Positions 46,467 to 59,391 of a stretch of 64,000 nucleotides of DNA are shown piece after piece. How positions within the stretch are numbered: position 1 is the stretch's first letter; each line of letters starts with the position of its first letter. The stretch comes from Verpa conica (Eukaryota > Ascomycota > Pezizomycetes > Pezizales > Morchellaceae), in contig JAUFSD010000003.1 in assembly GCA_033030425.1 (NCBI GenBank), forward strand, positions 2,232,001 to 2,296,000, in the 5' to 3' direction. The notes below the pieces were generated by a model, which saw nothing but the letters and a program-made list of their open reading frames with translations, did not search any database and was not told where the DNA came from. Both the position numbers and the translations under genes were made by a program.

Positions 46467-47495
46467 ATGGGCTGTGTTTATATTCTTTATTTCTTTATTT
46501 CTTTATTTCTTTATTTCTTTATTTCTTTGAGGTTCAAATGTTCATAGTTTTTGTTTTTCTTTCTAGACTATGTTTGGTGTGAGGAGTTTTGGGTATATGG
46601 TAGGGATAACATAGAGATTACATAACTGCTAAAGCTGTAAAGAGATACCCTTCCTTTTTATCATTAATTATTAATATAATACTAGGACACTAAACAGTAG
46701 TAATCGTGGAGACATAGATTCCTATTATATACAGTAGTAAGCAGCTTCTCCTTAATCTAATATATCATAATCAACCCAACCAGCGAGAGAAGTATCAGTA
46801 GTTTTGAAACAAATAGATCTATGAGCCCAGTCAATCTCTATAGTCTAAACTTACATACACCATATCTAAATGGGCTTAGCTAGTAGACCTCAACCTTCGT
46901 ATAATTTGACTTTATATAATCTATGTAATTAATTAGTTGGTGTTGGGGTAATAGAAATGAACGTATGGCATTTATATTGGTGTGTCTAGTGGTTCAACTG
47001 TGCTTATGAGTCGAACAAGTACTAAGAGAGAGCAAAGAGGGGTAGGGGATAGAGTGAGTTGCAGAGGGACTAAGATGTGGGGGTTGGGGCGGCGTGCTTT
47101 CCCTGCATAAACCATGTTTGACTATTTTACTTTGGCTGGGACGAGGAGCTATGCTTAGCCCGAGTATGTCAGCCCGAGTATGTCAGCATAGCCTCGAGTT
47201 TTGAAGGATGATTGATTATACGGCTCCCCATTAAGGATATAAATACTCAATGGTGGTAAAACTTTGATTCATTATGTATCACTCGGGGAGGGTGGCACAG
47301 GATTTTATTTTATTTTAGCCAGTAAGTTTATTCCTGACTTTTTTTTGGTTGCAGAACAAATGAAATTTATAATGGAAGTAGCCAACTAATCTTAGTCGCT
47401 ACTTCCTAAAAAAAAGCGAACCAAAAGTCTCTACTCACAAAAAAAACTCATACAAAATAAAAAGGCAAAATGCCTACAAAAGCACTTATAGAATT
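46467..47495. other. Intergenic region with (CTTTATTT)n microsatellite
   Basis: About six tandem copies of CTTTATTT at 46476-46528 directly downstream of the UFD1/TRAF stop codon; the rest is AT-rich spacer with nothing supported. Confidence 0.65.
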
Positions 47496-48251
47496 TCAAA
47501 CTCCAGCACATTCCTTCGCAGCCCTCATAGCCCTCTTACGAATCCGACGACTCCTACGCACAACAGTCTTTGGAGCGACCAACACCCCCTTCCCCCCAAC
47601 CCTAGCAACCCTTGAGGTGGTGACCCCCTCTTCCCCCCCAGCCCCATTCCTCCCATCCGAAATAACCTTTAAGATGACGATTAGCTTCTTTTTCTTGACC
47701 TGAGTAGACTCGGGGATAACTACCTCCTTCGTCTCCACCATATCCACCTCCACAACTCGGGATCTCAAGCTAGGAGGATTAAACCTTATCATAAGGTATA
47801 TCTTCTTACACTTTTGAACCACAGTTGTGGAGGCCTTTTCCACAGGGAGCTCCGGTTCCTCTGGAGGAATAGTTCCCTGGGCCGGCATAGTCCCTAATTC
47901 TTTTCGTTTTATAATGTTAGTTTTTTAAAAATGAGATACACTGATTTCTTTTTTAAACTCACCAGGAACATCCTCTTTGGCATTGATTTGTTCCTGAGGG
48001 GCGGGGGCCTCCTCCAATGCATGATTTTCTCTGCTGGTGAGGGTCTCGGGCTCGGAGACGTCTTTTTGTTTAAGGTAATCATGGGATTCCTTCCCCTTAT
48101 TGTCGAGCATTTGGATTAATCTAAGCCTGGCATCCTGCTGCTTACCTTTCATCTCCTCTTCATACAAGGTCGCTTTAATCCATCCTCGAACGACGTTGTT
48201 GAAAACGTCAGCGTTCTCTTGAACAATCTGTTCAGGTCTCTGAGTATTCAT
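47496..48251 (-). CDS. Unrecognised basic protein, 2 exons
   Basis: Exons 48251-47963 and 47893-47496 join in phase (69-nt intron) to 228 aa. The N-terminal part is helical and charged (IVQENADVFNNVVRGWIKATLYEEEMKGKQQ region) and likely forms a coiled coil. The second exon contains two short beta-like segments, KKIYLMIRFN and KKKLIVILKV, and a strongly basic end, VVRRSRRIRKRAMRAAKE, which could bind nucleic acid or serve as a nuclear localisation signal. No family is recognised. The splice is supported by in-phase GT-AG borders and a continuous downstream frame. It may be lineage-specific. Confidence 0.6.
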
Positions 48252-50064
48252 TTTTTTTCAATTGGAGGAGAGAGTTGAGTGTTAACTGAGAAAACTCTTT
48301 GGTTGAATGAAAATCAGATGGTTCTTTTCTTGAGAGTTGCTCAAGGGGGTGGCCTTTATATACATATTCTCCATGATCCAAGGAACCCTCAAGATCACTA
48401 CAGGTAAACCCTTAGTATTGTGATATTTTAGAACTAATCATGATCTACGTAGGAATAATGAAGATTATTACGCTATTTAAAAGGAAAATCAGTAGATGAA
48501 TTTTTATTATCTAGCGCGGTACTGAAGCAGGGGCGCCTATTTCACTTCTCGACGGAGAAAATCCCGCCTCTGATAGAGCTAATTAGGCGCCGATTCTCTA
48601 GTGATTTTCCGCGATAAGACCTCTCCCTCTCGATCTCGGCCCCCCATAGCCTACTACTGTTGATTAGCTGACTGATAGCCCCCTATTTAGTGCTGTACGT
48701 ACCAAATACTACCCACACATGAGTACATCACTATAGCTTAGTGGCTATCAACTACCTAAAAAACTAACAGTAGGGACCCTCAACCATGCCGGAATGCCGT
48801 CTATACTAGTGATTGAATACAGTGATATTGATAGATATTTAACTAACGGAACTCTGCTCCGATCTCTCTCTCAGTATCGATCGTGACCATGGCCGCCTAG
48901 ACCACGTCCAGATTCCGCCTATCTGTTCCTACCTCTTAGAGACTCTTTAAATTATACGCCATGACCCCCCCCGCGTTGCTGCGTATAGGGTACTTAATTC
49001 TAAAGGATATGTTCTAGGCTACTTACTCGCTGGCTTCGCGATTTAGCAAGTGAACCGGTCAAGTCATGAATGTATTAGGGTAATAGGCCAGGCCTATTCA
49101 CCAAATCATGAAATCATCGAGTTTCCTAGAACAGATATTCTACTATGAGGATAGTGGGGATAAAGACATCAAGTCTACGGGATTGCATATATATCTTGAA
49201 TGTTCTAGGCCGGGATACCATAATAGGCCCCCCACCACGCGCTCCAGACTCCTAGCCCAAATGAATATATTGAATTTATCTATAGTGCCCCTACTAGTGC
49301 ATATAATTATTATTCACTGCTTTAAGGTATAGTCTCCCCAGGGAGGAAAGTGGCTAGTTCACAAAGGACAGAGTATACTCTAGGGTTGTGGTTTATAGGT
49401 TAGTATACAACCAACAGTTAGTACATCATGGTACTACCATGGGCGATATGAAGCAGGCATCACTAGAACGCAATCAACAAACGAGAAACCTATATCTGAT
49501 AATGGTGACAACAATCTACCACACAATTTCCTCCTCCACAAATTCCAGCCTAGCTCACAAAACAATACAACTATCCTAAAAGAATGCAGATAAAACGACA
49601 AGGTATCAAGAAACAAGGGTAGGGGAGAGGCCAGAGAAAGTAAGAAAAAAGAGCTAAAATAAGACGAGCCCCGCCAACAAAAAAATAATTCAAGATCCAA
49701 AGCCAGTCCAGATGATAACAAAAGAGAGTATGAAAAAAATGAATATCCGCCATCGCCAACCCCGTGATAATACGCCTGTCACCCCTCGTCGCTTGTCCCC
49801 CACCGTCATCCATGAACCCCTGCTTCGTGGCCCTACTACTCAACCTCCAATCCTCCATGTTTCCTTATATACTTCCCAAAAAAACAAAACACCATATATA
49901 CTGGGTTTAAAAAAATGATAGATTAAACCTAAGACAAGGTTTAATCACTCTCCACAGTTGTCTAATGCACCCAACATACTCTGTCATTCTCCACCTCCCT
50001 CATAGGCTCACTAGATATTCGTTTTCGCATTCCTCGTACCACATAACATCAACCACACCTATCC
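48252..50064. other. Gene-free stretch
   Basis: AT-rich spacer with the small inverted-repeat element at 48483-48610, listed separately. Overlapping ORFs around 49434-49918 are on both strands, have no recognisable product and are not called. Confidence 0.55.
48483..48610. repeat. Small inverted-repeat element
   Basis: Outer arms GGAAAATCAGTAGATGAAT and ATTCTCTAGTGATTTTCC, with an inner palindromic pair GGCGCCTA / TAGGCGCC. Looks like an eroded MITE; no clear target duplication. Confidence 0.4.
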
Positions 50065-52596
50065 CTACGAAGCCTCTGCTGTCTTCTGAGCGACTTTGTT
50101 TCCATTCTCTAAACCATGTGTAACATCCTCCACATGCTCGGCAGTCTCGGCACCTTCTTTACCTTCCCTCTCACTATCTCCTGCCGGTAACCCCAAAAAC
50201 TCGCCTCGCCCGTCAATGTCAACTCTCGCTCCATCCTCTTCAACAATCATCTCCGCTAAACTCCGAAAATTGAACATTGTCTCCGTCCCACTTCCTGCAT
50301 TCTCAGAAGGCGTTCCTTCATCATCATCGCTATTTCCCGGAAGACTCCTAAAGCTGCTTGAATCGCTCGCCCCGGACACGGACCCCGTAGACCCACCAGC
50401 CGTAGGTAGTTGTGGCCGAGAGCTGGCAGTTACAGCGGAAGAGGATGAAGCACCAACGTTGTTGTCTTGCGGGTATGGAGATCGGTCAACGCTTTTACCT
50501 TTACCTTCGACGCTACCACTACTACTTGCAAGCGAGATATTAGACCCGTTCCTGATAGAAATGCTGGGAGCAGCAAGCCGCTTCCTCTGCTCCTCCAATT
50601 CCTCTTTTCGCTTACGCTCTTCCTCTTCCGCAAGAGAAAGACGGATGGCCTCCATGAGCATCATTTCTTCCAAGTCGATCACACGGTTTCGTCGCTCACT
50701 AAATAAACTACCGTCGCGATGGGGATTCTGCGGTAGCCCCTGTGAGGGTCCATCCCGTGGGTTTCCCCCCATTCGCTCGGTAAAGCTCGCTAGACTTGTC
50801 AAACCTGCAGCACCATGTTGACCGTCCCTGGGGGTGCCAGTCCCACTTTGAGCAGGCGAGGGAGTATCACTTTCTGCACCCCCGTTATTACCACCCCCAC
50901 CATCACGCACAGCTCTTCGGATCAATCGCCGCGACGAGAACCCGCTACTGGTGTTACTACTTGAACTGGCTGGCGCATTGTGAGGGCCCATAAGATATGC
51001 GGCTGTATGCAAAGCTGTTGCTGCAGCAGCCCGCCTAGCAGCATGAGAACGTGCCGTGGCAAGTTTTTGAGCCCAATCAGGCCGGATGCGGTCAGTTGTG
51101 ACAACTTCAGGGTTATTTACACCCAATGCCATACGTCTCTTTCCTGTAGGTGTGATTGGGCTTGACGGGAAAGATGGAGGTGTCCCCGAGTAGTGACCTG
51201 GGAGAGGCGAAGAAGATCCATCCGAGAACCCAAAGCCCATTGGAGATGGTAGCGAGTTTTGAGATTGGGCATTGGCAAACATGAGGCCCCGGCGGAACGG
51301 TGGTGGGGTATAAATGACGCCGAACTCAGGCTCCACACAGAAAGGGCAAGTTGCTGGTTCAGAGATTAGCTGATCTGCAGTACCTGTCATACCGTTTGCA
51401 TCGGCTGCGGCTGGCTGATCTCCCTCGTGATGTTCTGGGTGGTGGGGATCGGGTCGCTTGATCTGGACAAAACATTCTGAGCAGATGTCCTGGTCACAGC
51501 ACCGGGTCTTGTTCAGATAGGGTGGATAATATAGGAAGCAAATAGGGCATTCCGTAGCACTCTTGTAAAGCACGGCTTCTATCGGGCGTCCGTCGACTGT
51601 CCTAGAAGGTTCGTTAATCTCGGCAGGTCCGGCTGTATTTGCGAGCGTGGGATTGCGGGGGGCGGATATTGACAACGTCTTGGCCCTGGTCCTGGATGAG
51701 AATCCGAATGATGATGGCGTGGAGGTAGCAGACCTATTTGATCCTTCAGATGTGTATGACTGTGCACGCGAACGAGAAGCTATGGGAACGGTCAGGTTGT
51801 TTGCCGAATCCGAAGGGCCGGGGGTCCTACTGGGAGACCGAGATTTTGTCTCGGGTTGTATTTCGACATCCGCTGCAGGAATGGGTAGTCCTTTGACAGC
51901 AGCAACAAGTTGGGCATCTGTCCAGTCAGACTCATGATCATCGAGCCCTTTAAAGAATGGTGCTAGCCGTCGCTCGATCTACAGCAAAAACCCGTATTAG
52001 TATTTGATCGCCACCCTACGACTCACTCTAGGCTCAGAGAATGTCATACCATCAAATGCCGAACAATCTTGTCCTTAAAGTCTTCAGTACCGGTATAGAC
52101 TCCCTGGGTGACCAGGAAACCCCCTAGCGAGATCCGATAAGATTAGCCCCCATGTTTTGCTCCCCGCGTTCTCGCCCAGAATAGCTGCAAAAATACAAAA
52201 AAAAAACACCAAATCTAGAGAGAACCCACCATCCACGCTTTCCTCCCTCAGACTTCTTTCGCGTTCCTTCAATCGCTCTTTTTCTCGTTCTATCTTCCTT
52301 TGTTCCCTTGCTTCCCTTTCTGCTTCCTTATCCCGCTCCCTCGTCTCCCTGCTGCTTGTCAGACCTAGCCCGAATAGTGAGTTCTCTAGATTATGTCTTG
52401 ACCTCCCCCGGCCCGAGTAGCTCTCACTGCCCCCAGCCCCACTCGAGAGCAGAGTGCTTGAAAGGCGTCCGGAGGATGATGGGCCACCATTACCACCACC
52501 ACCATTCCTTCGCGAGGAAAGATTCGTGGACGAGAGATGGTGGTGGCCTCCGTGCGGGGGCGTCAGCGAGCGTTCCTTCGTGGAAGCGTTCCCCAT
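50065..52596 (-). CDS. SIP5: SIP5 family RING-like protein, 3 exons
   Basis: Homologue of the yeast SNF1-interacting protein Sip5, thought to link the Snf1 kinase to the Glc7 phosphatase in glucose signalling. Exons 52596-52230, 52123-52050 and 51978-50065 join in phase to 784 aa. The N-terminus (MGNASTKE, possible N-myristoylation Gly2) and a highly charged Arg/Glu coil precede the conserved block FLVTQGVYTG, then IERRLAPFFKG. A zinc-binding region follows: CPICFLYYPPYLNKTRCC, DICSECF and CPFC. The remainder is low-complexity Ser/Pro/Gly-rich, with a charged helix (SLAEEEERKRKEELEEQ). Typical of the family in filamentous fungi. The small middle exon encodes the segment next to the invariant IERRLAPF. 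Confidence 0.88.
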
Positions 52597-55500
52597 AGTT
52601 CACCAGGTGCGGTGTAGTTGTGGGACTGACTGACTAGGTCTTCAAGTCGTTGTTGGGTGGGATGTGATGGGATGGTGTAAGTAATGGGGCAGTAGAGATG
52701 GTTGCAGTTGTTGTTCCTGGGTTCTGGGTGCTCCTGTTGTTGTGGCTGACCCGCTTGTTTAGCAGGTGGCGGTGGCTGGGGCCTGGGCGGAGTGTCTCAG
52801 AAGGAGGGGGCAGGAATCGGGGACTCTCTCTGTCTCTCAACGAAATGCCTCAAGAGATGATCTCATAAAGTGCCCTGGGATTTCCGGCAAGAAAAGTGGG
52901 AACCGACGGACTGCGGGGGTATGATAGGGCCAACTCTTGTGTTCTGTAGAATACTGTAGCCGGGAAGAAGCCCTCCCCCTCCCCCCTCCCCTCCCTGTAT
53001 GGCAGGTGCAGAATAGATAAAGACAGCCACAATCTATTACCTGTCAAAAGAAAAGATGGAAATCACCAAGAAAGATCAGTTCTTGACTGAGTAACACCGA
53101 GTATCGATCCCACTGGACAAACAAGCAAGATAAAGCCTAACTAGATACATACTACACAGGAACCGCACCTGACCCGACTTTGGAGGAATGCTGATGTGCA
53201 TCGCGCATGTTGTGGACGTTTTGTGTTTCCCTCCCAGAAACACGCAATCGGTGCAAGAAATCGTGGCCCGGGAGAAAGGGCACATCCACACCCATGTAAA
53301 GCAATCGCGATTGCGAAAAAAATAAAAAGAGAGCACAGTATGTAGAGTACATGTGGTCGATACAAAGTCCTGTCAAAAAAACATGGAACCCTAGCTGCAT
53401 ACAATATTCCCTGAAGCACGAGAACAAAATCCATATGTAGAAACTATTTCGCATATCCCCCTTTATGCGAGCCCTACACCATGTGTATTTTCTACAATAA
53501 TTTTATGCACTTTCACTTACGTCATGTTGATAATCCAGACGTTGAAGGACAACACATGGGTCACGTGCGCCTGAAACATCTTGCTTATCCTCAACTGTCC
53601 CCATGTAACCAGACTTGTTAGCCAGTTCGTTTTGGTTAAAAGAGGAGATATCCAAGATACCGATAGCCAGCATTTACTCCCACCACTGAGAGAGCAGGTA
53701 TACGCAGGTACACGTAAGCAAGAAAGGCAACCCTAACGGTTTAAACGGTAAATAGCCGGAATCGCGCAACTGGTCTAATCAGGCTTCTAATATAATTGGT
53801 TACTGCATATAGTCCCGATCATATAACGCTAAAAGTCTCCATGTAAAAATAGCTAGATCTGTAAATCGAGAATCTACTTGTACCTAAGCTCAATCATACA
53901 ATCTTATAAATGACATACCATCAGAAATAACTACTCAATAAAACGTAGTTGAAACAGGTAATTAGAAGTTTGTAATGATATATAGAGAAAGCAGGCTTTA
54001 GTGCTTGTTTAGAGTGACTTTGAGCTTACGACTCGTCCTCTCTTTACCTGTAGACTATTGCTCCTTTATTCATACGAGTCACTTACTACCATTATTATAC
54101 CCTACATGTCCCTTACGTAGATTCACTACCTAAATTCTAGTACAACTCTCTCTCTTTATCCAAAAAGTCTTTGCTAATTATTACTTCTTATGGCTCTATT
54201 ACAAACCCTCATTATCCTAATGGATGGAGAGGATAGTTGAGGCAATATTAAAAAAGATCTATCGTTACTGGTAGGCGGTAGTAATAGTAACTTACTAGAT
54301 AATAGTGAAAATGATTCTCTTTACGTAAAGCCCCCTCTCCTAAACGCAAAACAGAAAACCTCTCAAGTCGGTAACCATAGGAGTTATCCGAGCAAACCCA
54401 ATCTACCAGAAATAGATCCTAATACACGTATACACCATATATCCCTTGGTCTCAAGTGACTATACCGACCAAACATAGAGTACTCAAGGCCGTGAGATGA
54501 TTCATCCGCGTTGAGAATCATGAACTATCACTCGCCATTTCTATCGATACGCTAGGACCGAAGCATCGAATGAATGAATCATAGTACATAGAGCCTATCA
54601 GCTATCGTACTAGCACTCTATCAGAGATGCTTGTAGGGCTTCACCCTAATGGATGTGGAATACCCCAACCGGCTCAAGGCCAGCAAACACCACCAATTAC
54701 CTCACTCCATCTCAGATCCGCATGTCCCGGGTGCTGGGGAAAATCTCTCTGAGTAGAAATCCACCCACATACGCTAGGACCGAATGAATATGAATGAACT
54801 CATCATAAACTCATGGAGCCCTAGGGCTAAGGTATTCGGATACACTAGGACCTAGGATAATTTACCACTTCAAGATTCCCAACAGTGCTGAAGACTTCGA
54901 AGTGAAAGTATGAACGCAAGCAATCAAGCTATAATTCTCGAGGAACGAGGGTTATGCGGTGATAATATCTGCAAAAAGCACTTGATTATTAGTCATTCTA
55001 CCCTTAGAACCTAGATGAAAACAAGCTCCAAAGCCCGTAATCTTCTTAAATTCTTCGCATAAAGCCAGGAAGATAATGAATCTGGCACATAGGCACAGGT
55101 TAAAAGAAAGGCTGACACAAAGTGTAGGAGAGAGCCTTTAAGGGACAACCCACAAAAAGAAAAAAAAAGAAGCACTCATGCTAGTAATAAACTACAGAGG
55201 GATCAAAGAGGGAGAGGGAGAGATAAAAACGGAGGAGAGGGCGCAGCTTGGAAGAAGTAGGCCCGCATTGTGCCTAGGGACGCGGAAGAGTAGTACACGC
55301 GGATAGAGAGAGGATTTAAGAGTGGAGGGGGGGAGGGGTAGTTATATACACCTCAGGGCTCTTGGCGCCAGGGCAGTCACTTGCGGTTAGGGTAACTGAG
55401 GGGCTACTGAATTTGCCGATAGTTTGTGAGTGGTTGAGAGTATGAAGGGTAGGGGGGCTGTAGAGGGTTCAAGTGTTCTGTGCGGGGCTTAGTGTGAGAA

Positions 55501-56150
55501 ACTAGAAATTAAAGTAAATTTTAGTATTTGAGTAGTTGATTGTAAATTGGGCTTTAGAGAAAGACTGGCGAAGCCTGAAGGCCTAGAGATGTAGTGAAAT
55601 ACAAACATAGATATATAGGGATTAGAGTGTACCTAATTCTAACCGTCTCGATTCACCCTGATAGAGGTATTATCAAAAGCCAAGGCGGGGTATCTAGAGT
55701 CAATCATTGAGTAAGCAGTCAAATACTAAGGCAGTTTGAAGGTCTCGGGCTGCAAGTGCTACTCAGTATATCCACTTCAACATCAGGGTCTTAGAGGTTT
55801 AAGGTATAACCAATCAGGTATAATCCCATAGTTGGTAACAGCGCTTGTTACAATAGTGCATTTAACCAGGCTACTGAGAGACAAACAATTGATTAGGGAC
55901 ACCTTGATCTGATAGTAGTCTAGACTATAGGCCATTTAGAACTAGTCTTTCCACATTCGTTTGAATACCACTATCCGCATAGTTGTATGATCACGAAACT
56001 ACAAGCAAAGAATATATTCGCGTGAACTCCATATATTTCCTCAAGAAGAACAGAGCACACAAACGAGTCAAATAACGCATATATCTTCAATTCATACACC
56101 CACACATCCAACTAAAAAAAAAAGTAAAAAAGAAACAAAAAATCCACCAA
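52597..56150. other. Large gene-free stretch
   Basis: About 3.5 kb. The SIP5 promoter side has CT-rich runs (52970-53000). Overlapping short ORFs near 53076-53454 have no recognisable product. A loose duplication (ACGCTAGGACCGA...GAATGAAT...GAGCC) occurs near 54549-54595 and 54770-54820. Nothing else supported. Confidence 0.5.
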
Positions 56151-56387
56151 TCACAACCCATCCATACTCCTCTCACCAGGCTTACTAGCCTTCAACTCAG
56201 CTTGTTTATCCAATGGCCCCTCCGGGTTAGAGCTCAACCCATGATCCCTCGTCTGCTCACTCCTCTGCTTCGAGAAATCCTTCGACGGTGCAGCATGAGC
56301 TTTTCCTTCAGATGGTGGGTCATTGAGTTGTCTTCCAGACTGCTCCTCTGGTGGCGGTGACTGACGGCCTTCGCGTGGTGCAGACAT
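56151..56387 (-). CDS. Small conserved fungal protein (78 aa)
   Basis: Single exon. Composition is hydrophilic and disordered: MSAPREGRQSPPPEEQSGR start, many Ser/Lys/Glu, and the segment LSSNPEGPLDKQAELKASK. This start and the SSNPxGP block are familiar from small uncharacterised ascomycete proteins, which supports a real gene despite the length. Function unknown. Confidence 0.62.
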   Translation of the reverse strand: MSAPREGRQSPPPEEQSGRQLNDPPSEGKAHAAPSKDFSKQRSEQTRDHGLSSNPEGPLDKQAELKASKPGERSMDGL

Positions 56388-57050
56388 CTTTCCGTGTGTT
56401 TTGGGATTGAAAGCGAGGGGATTGAAGGCGGGAATTTTGACGGTATTTTTTTTCTTTGTGAGATCTTTTTTGTATAGGGAGGAGGGTTTTTTATTCGAGG
56501 TGAATAGGAAGTTAAGAAAATTGGGACTTTTGGTTTTTCTTTATAGAGTGGTGGTTGGGTTGGTTGGTGATGCGTAGTTATGATGTCACTCATACGCAAC
56601 TTTGGTTGCAGGGGACGTGCAGGAGATGGGTTGGATGCCGGGCTGGATGCTGGGCTGGATGTTGCCGTAGACAGGGAAGATGAGACATGACGTGCGATCA
56701 CCGATGAGACCGGCATTGAATTCTGGGGTAAGTACGCGAGAATGGTTATTCACGTAGTACTGGATGGACGAGGTTCTACAATCCACTCATTCTACTTCTC
56801 TAACGGGAGATGATCCATAATTGGGACTTGAACTCTTGATTCATAGCATCTACTTATTGAAAGAACAAGCTTTATAATAACTACATATCTTTACTCAAAG
56901 ACTGTATAGTGAAAGCAAAGAAAGAAAGAAAAGAAACCCATCCCAACACAAACGAGTAATTTAGAAAACCCCTACTCCTTGAGCTTCAAAGGAAAACAAA
57001 AAAAGGAAATGAGAAAAGACAAGAAAGAAAAAGACCACCCTCATCACAAT
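56388..57050. other. Intergenic region
   Basis: Promoter of the 78-aa gene and 3' flank of the Vip1-like gene. A B-box-like string near 56830 is noted under rejected items. Confidence 0.5.
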
Positions 57051-58016
57051 TTACAAAAGCGTACTCTTCTCCTTTGTGCCAGTACCCAAGTCCCTCGCGG
57101 CATTCCCAATATCGGTAGCTGCCTCTCCAAACTGTACTTGAGCACCCTTAGCATCCTTCTTTACACCAGTTTTATCGCAACCTGCGCAGGCGCACTTTCC
57201 GGGTGGACACGAGCAAGCTCCCCCACTTCCTCCACAGGCACAGGTAGTCTTCTCGGGATCAACAAACGGGTTGCCGTCAGCTGTCGCACCGAGATCGGCC
57301 GAACGTCTGTTCTCGTTCTTCCTCAACTCCGCAAGACGCCTAGCCTCATTGTGGATATCGAGCAGTGACTTTCCACCAGTTGCATAGAACGAGCGGATCT
57401 TCTTCCCGGTTGGTGTACCGAGAGCCTTCTCAAAGTATGTCTGGAGGGTGTTCTTTGCGCCAACAGCACGGTCAGAGACGTGGTACTGGGTATCCACGTT
57501 CTTGGCAGTAGTGGACACATGAGCAGTATTATCGATAGTAGTCAGAGCCTTGGTAAGGTATCCAGTAAAGGTCGCTGAGATGCCGTGCTTGGTGTCCAAC
57601 TCAATACCCTTCTGGAGCGCAGTATCACCAACTACATATCCATGGCTCAAATATTCGGCCAGAATCGCAGTACGGGGCTTATCCTCCTGCCTCAGCTGGT
57701 CCTCGGTAGTGCCAAAGTTTGGTGCATCTGCATCACCAGAGGCAACATGGTCACCGGCAATTTCATCGAGGGAGTGCGTAGTCTCGACCTTTACAGGGTT
57801 AGGACCGAGCTTGGTGCCATCGAGGAGGAGGGCAGTTTTGGCAGCGGTGTCGCGTTCGTAGGTTACGGTTGCAGAGAGGGTAGAACCTTGTTCGGCAGAG
57901 GTAGGAGTAATGCTTAAGGAGGTGATTTTACCGCAGAAGGAGAAGAAGTCGCGAATTTCTTTTTCGGGGGTTGTTGAAGCGATGTTGGAAACGTGAACGG
58001 TTAGTGCGTGGGACAT
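57051..58016 (-). CDS. Vip1-type RRM protein with C-terminal Cys-rich module
   Basis: Single exon, 321 aa. An RNA-recognition motif occupies residues 1-75 (VHVSNIASTTPEKEIRDFFSFCG, then ATVTYERDTAAKTALLLDG), followed by a long helical region (KALTTIDNTAHVSTTAKN, IHNEARRLAELRK). The closest family by layout is fission-yeast Vip1/actin-cytoskeleton-annotated RRM proteins. Near the C-terminus seven Cys lie within 22 residues (CACGGSGGACSCPPGKCACA and GC), a metallothionein-like pattern. The tail ends KEKSTLL. RNA binding is inferred from the RRM; metal binding is inferred from the Cys pattern only. Confidence 0.82.
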   Translation of the reverse strand: MSHALTVHVSNIASTTPEKEIRDFFSFCGKITSLSITPTSAEQGSTLSATVTYERDTAAKTALLLDGTKLGPNPVKVETTHSLDEIAGDHVASGDADAPNFGTTEDQLRQEDKPRTAILAEYLSHGYVVGDTALQKGIELDTKHGISATFTGYLTKALTTIDNTAHVSTTAKNVDTQYHVSDRAVGAKNTLQTYFEKALGTPTGKKIRSFYATGGKSLLDIHNEARRLAELRKNENRRSADLGATADGNPFVDPEKTTCACGGSGGACSCPPGKCACAGCDKTGVKKDAKGAQVQFGEAATDIGNAARDLGTGTKEKSTLL

Positions 58017-59391
58017 GATTGCGGTTGTAGGTTTTAAAAGTACTTGAGATTTGAACTGTTTTGTCTCTGTAGCAGATGGATAATTCTTTGATAGAGATGT
58101 ATGATGAACAGGAGAGAGGAAATAGATTTACACCGCGGACCTGATGTTTTATACGGGGAACGCGAGGGGCGCGGGGTAGTACGTCATACGAGGGTCTGTG
58201 GCGGTGTTGGTGGGGTGTTTCCAGCACCTTCCAGCCACAATGCGTCTTTCACATGCACAGAACACGCCACACTGGTGCAAACGTCACTGCCGCTAAGCCA
58301 CGGAACGCGTATCCTGGCACACAAATAAACAGCGGGAGTGTGAAATCTTGCTCGGGGAGAAGTGCATGACGACTACTCTATACACAGGTTTTTCCATGTG
58401 AGGGGACTTGGCCCCCTGGTACTGCCCAGATACTCTTCAATTAGAACAAACAGTGGCTTGTGGTAAAATGCAGGAACTCCCTTGTACGTGTAAAGAGTTT
58501 TGGAGGGGAACTTGCCTCGGTCAACGGGTCAACTCTAAATATCTTGTGTGAGGGGGAAGAATCTGGTCGTAAGCACCCCACTCGTGAAAGGAATCGTTTG
58601 ACTGCGCCTTTTTAATGCTTCGTCTTCACCTGTTGTGCACGCTTGGCATCGGTATAGCGGGGCCCGTGGGCCCCATTGTCGAATTTACGAATAATCTTAT
58701 TGATCATGTTATCGATGTTCGAGTTTCTAGGATATCGGTAGAATAAGTGGTTTTAGTCGAGTGATATATTGTGACTATATATGCTCATCCCAGTGATATG
58801 TCTCTCTACATGTAGATCGCTTCACTAGAATCACCGACTGCACGGATAGACTAGTACTACCACCAACTCGAATGATAATTTATGCTGTGCTTCTTAGAAC
58901 ACTGTTGATATTTAATACTACTTGGCCCCTTGAAGCTAGAGATCATGCCTATGTAGTATCCTAGTTTTATGGTAGGTATCATAATTAAATTATAAGAAGT
59001 AGTCTTTCTCTACTAGTAACTCCAGATAGTACTTAGAACCTTGTCCACTCCAACTACAACCACGGGATTGATTTAATGTCTAAACATCCAATAAACAAGG
59101 AATCTAGAAGCCTAGAACTGCCAGAGTTTTTTTCACAAAGTCTGGGGAAATTCCGAGTTCATGAGTTTTCCAATCTCACAGTGGGACGGACCAAAGCGTG
59201 AAAGAAGAGGGAAAAGAAAGACCCTGGAATTTTGAACAAGACAAATAGAAAAGAAACCGCAAATGACACACAACCCCAATTCCCATTTTTCACATAAATT
59301 GCAGGAAAGAAAAAAAAGAACATTGGTTTTTTTATTTTTGTTCCATGACAGCATCACCCCCACAGCCCCCCAGCCATGTAGGATTTTAAAT
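58017..59391. other. Intergenic region
   Basis: Promoter of the Vip1-like gene on the left, downstream flank of eL13 on the right; nothing else supported. Confidence 0.6.

Noticed and set aside
49434..49918. ORFs on both strands downstream of SIP5
   Set aside because: Compositionally biased, no splice logic and no recognisable domain; likely 3' flank.
53076..53454. Three overlapping minus-strand ORFs in different frames
   Set aside because: No frame shows conserved motifs; the overlap suggests chance openness.
54549..54820. Loose direct duplication ACGCTAGGACCGA...GAATGAAT
   Set aside because: Short, diverged and without borders; not enough to call an element.
56825..56900. Minus-strand string with a B-box-like GAGTTCAAGTCCC
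   Set aside because: T stem does not pair and no D arm or A box at the right distance; not a tRNA gene.
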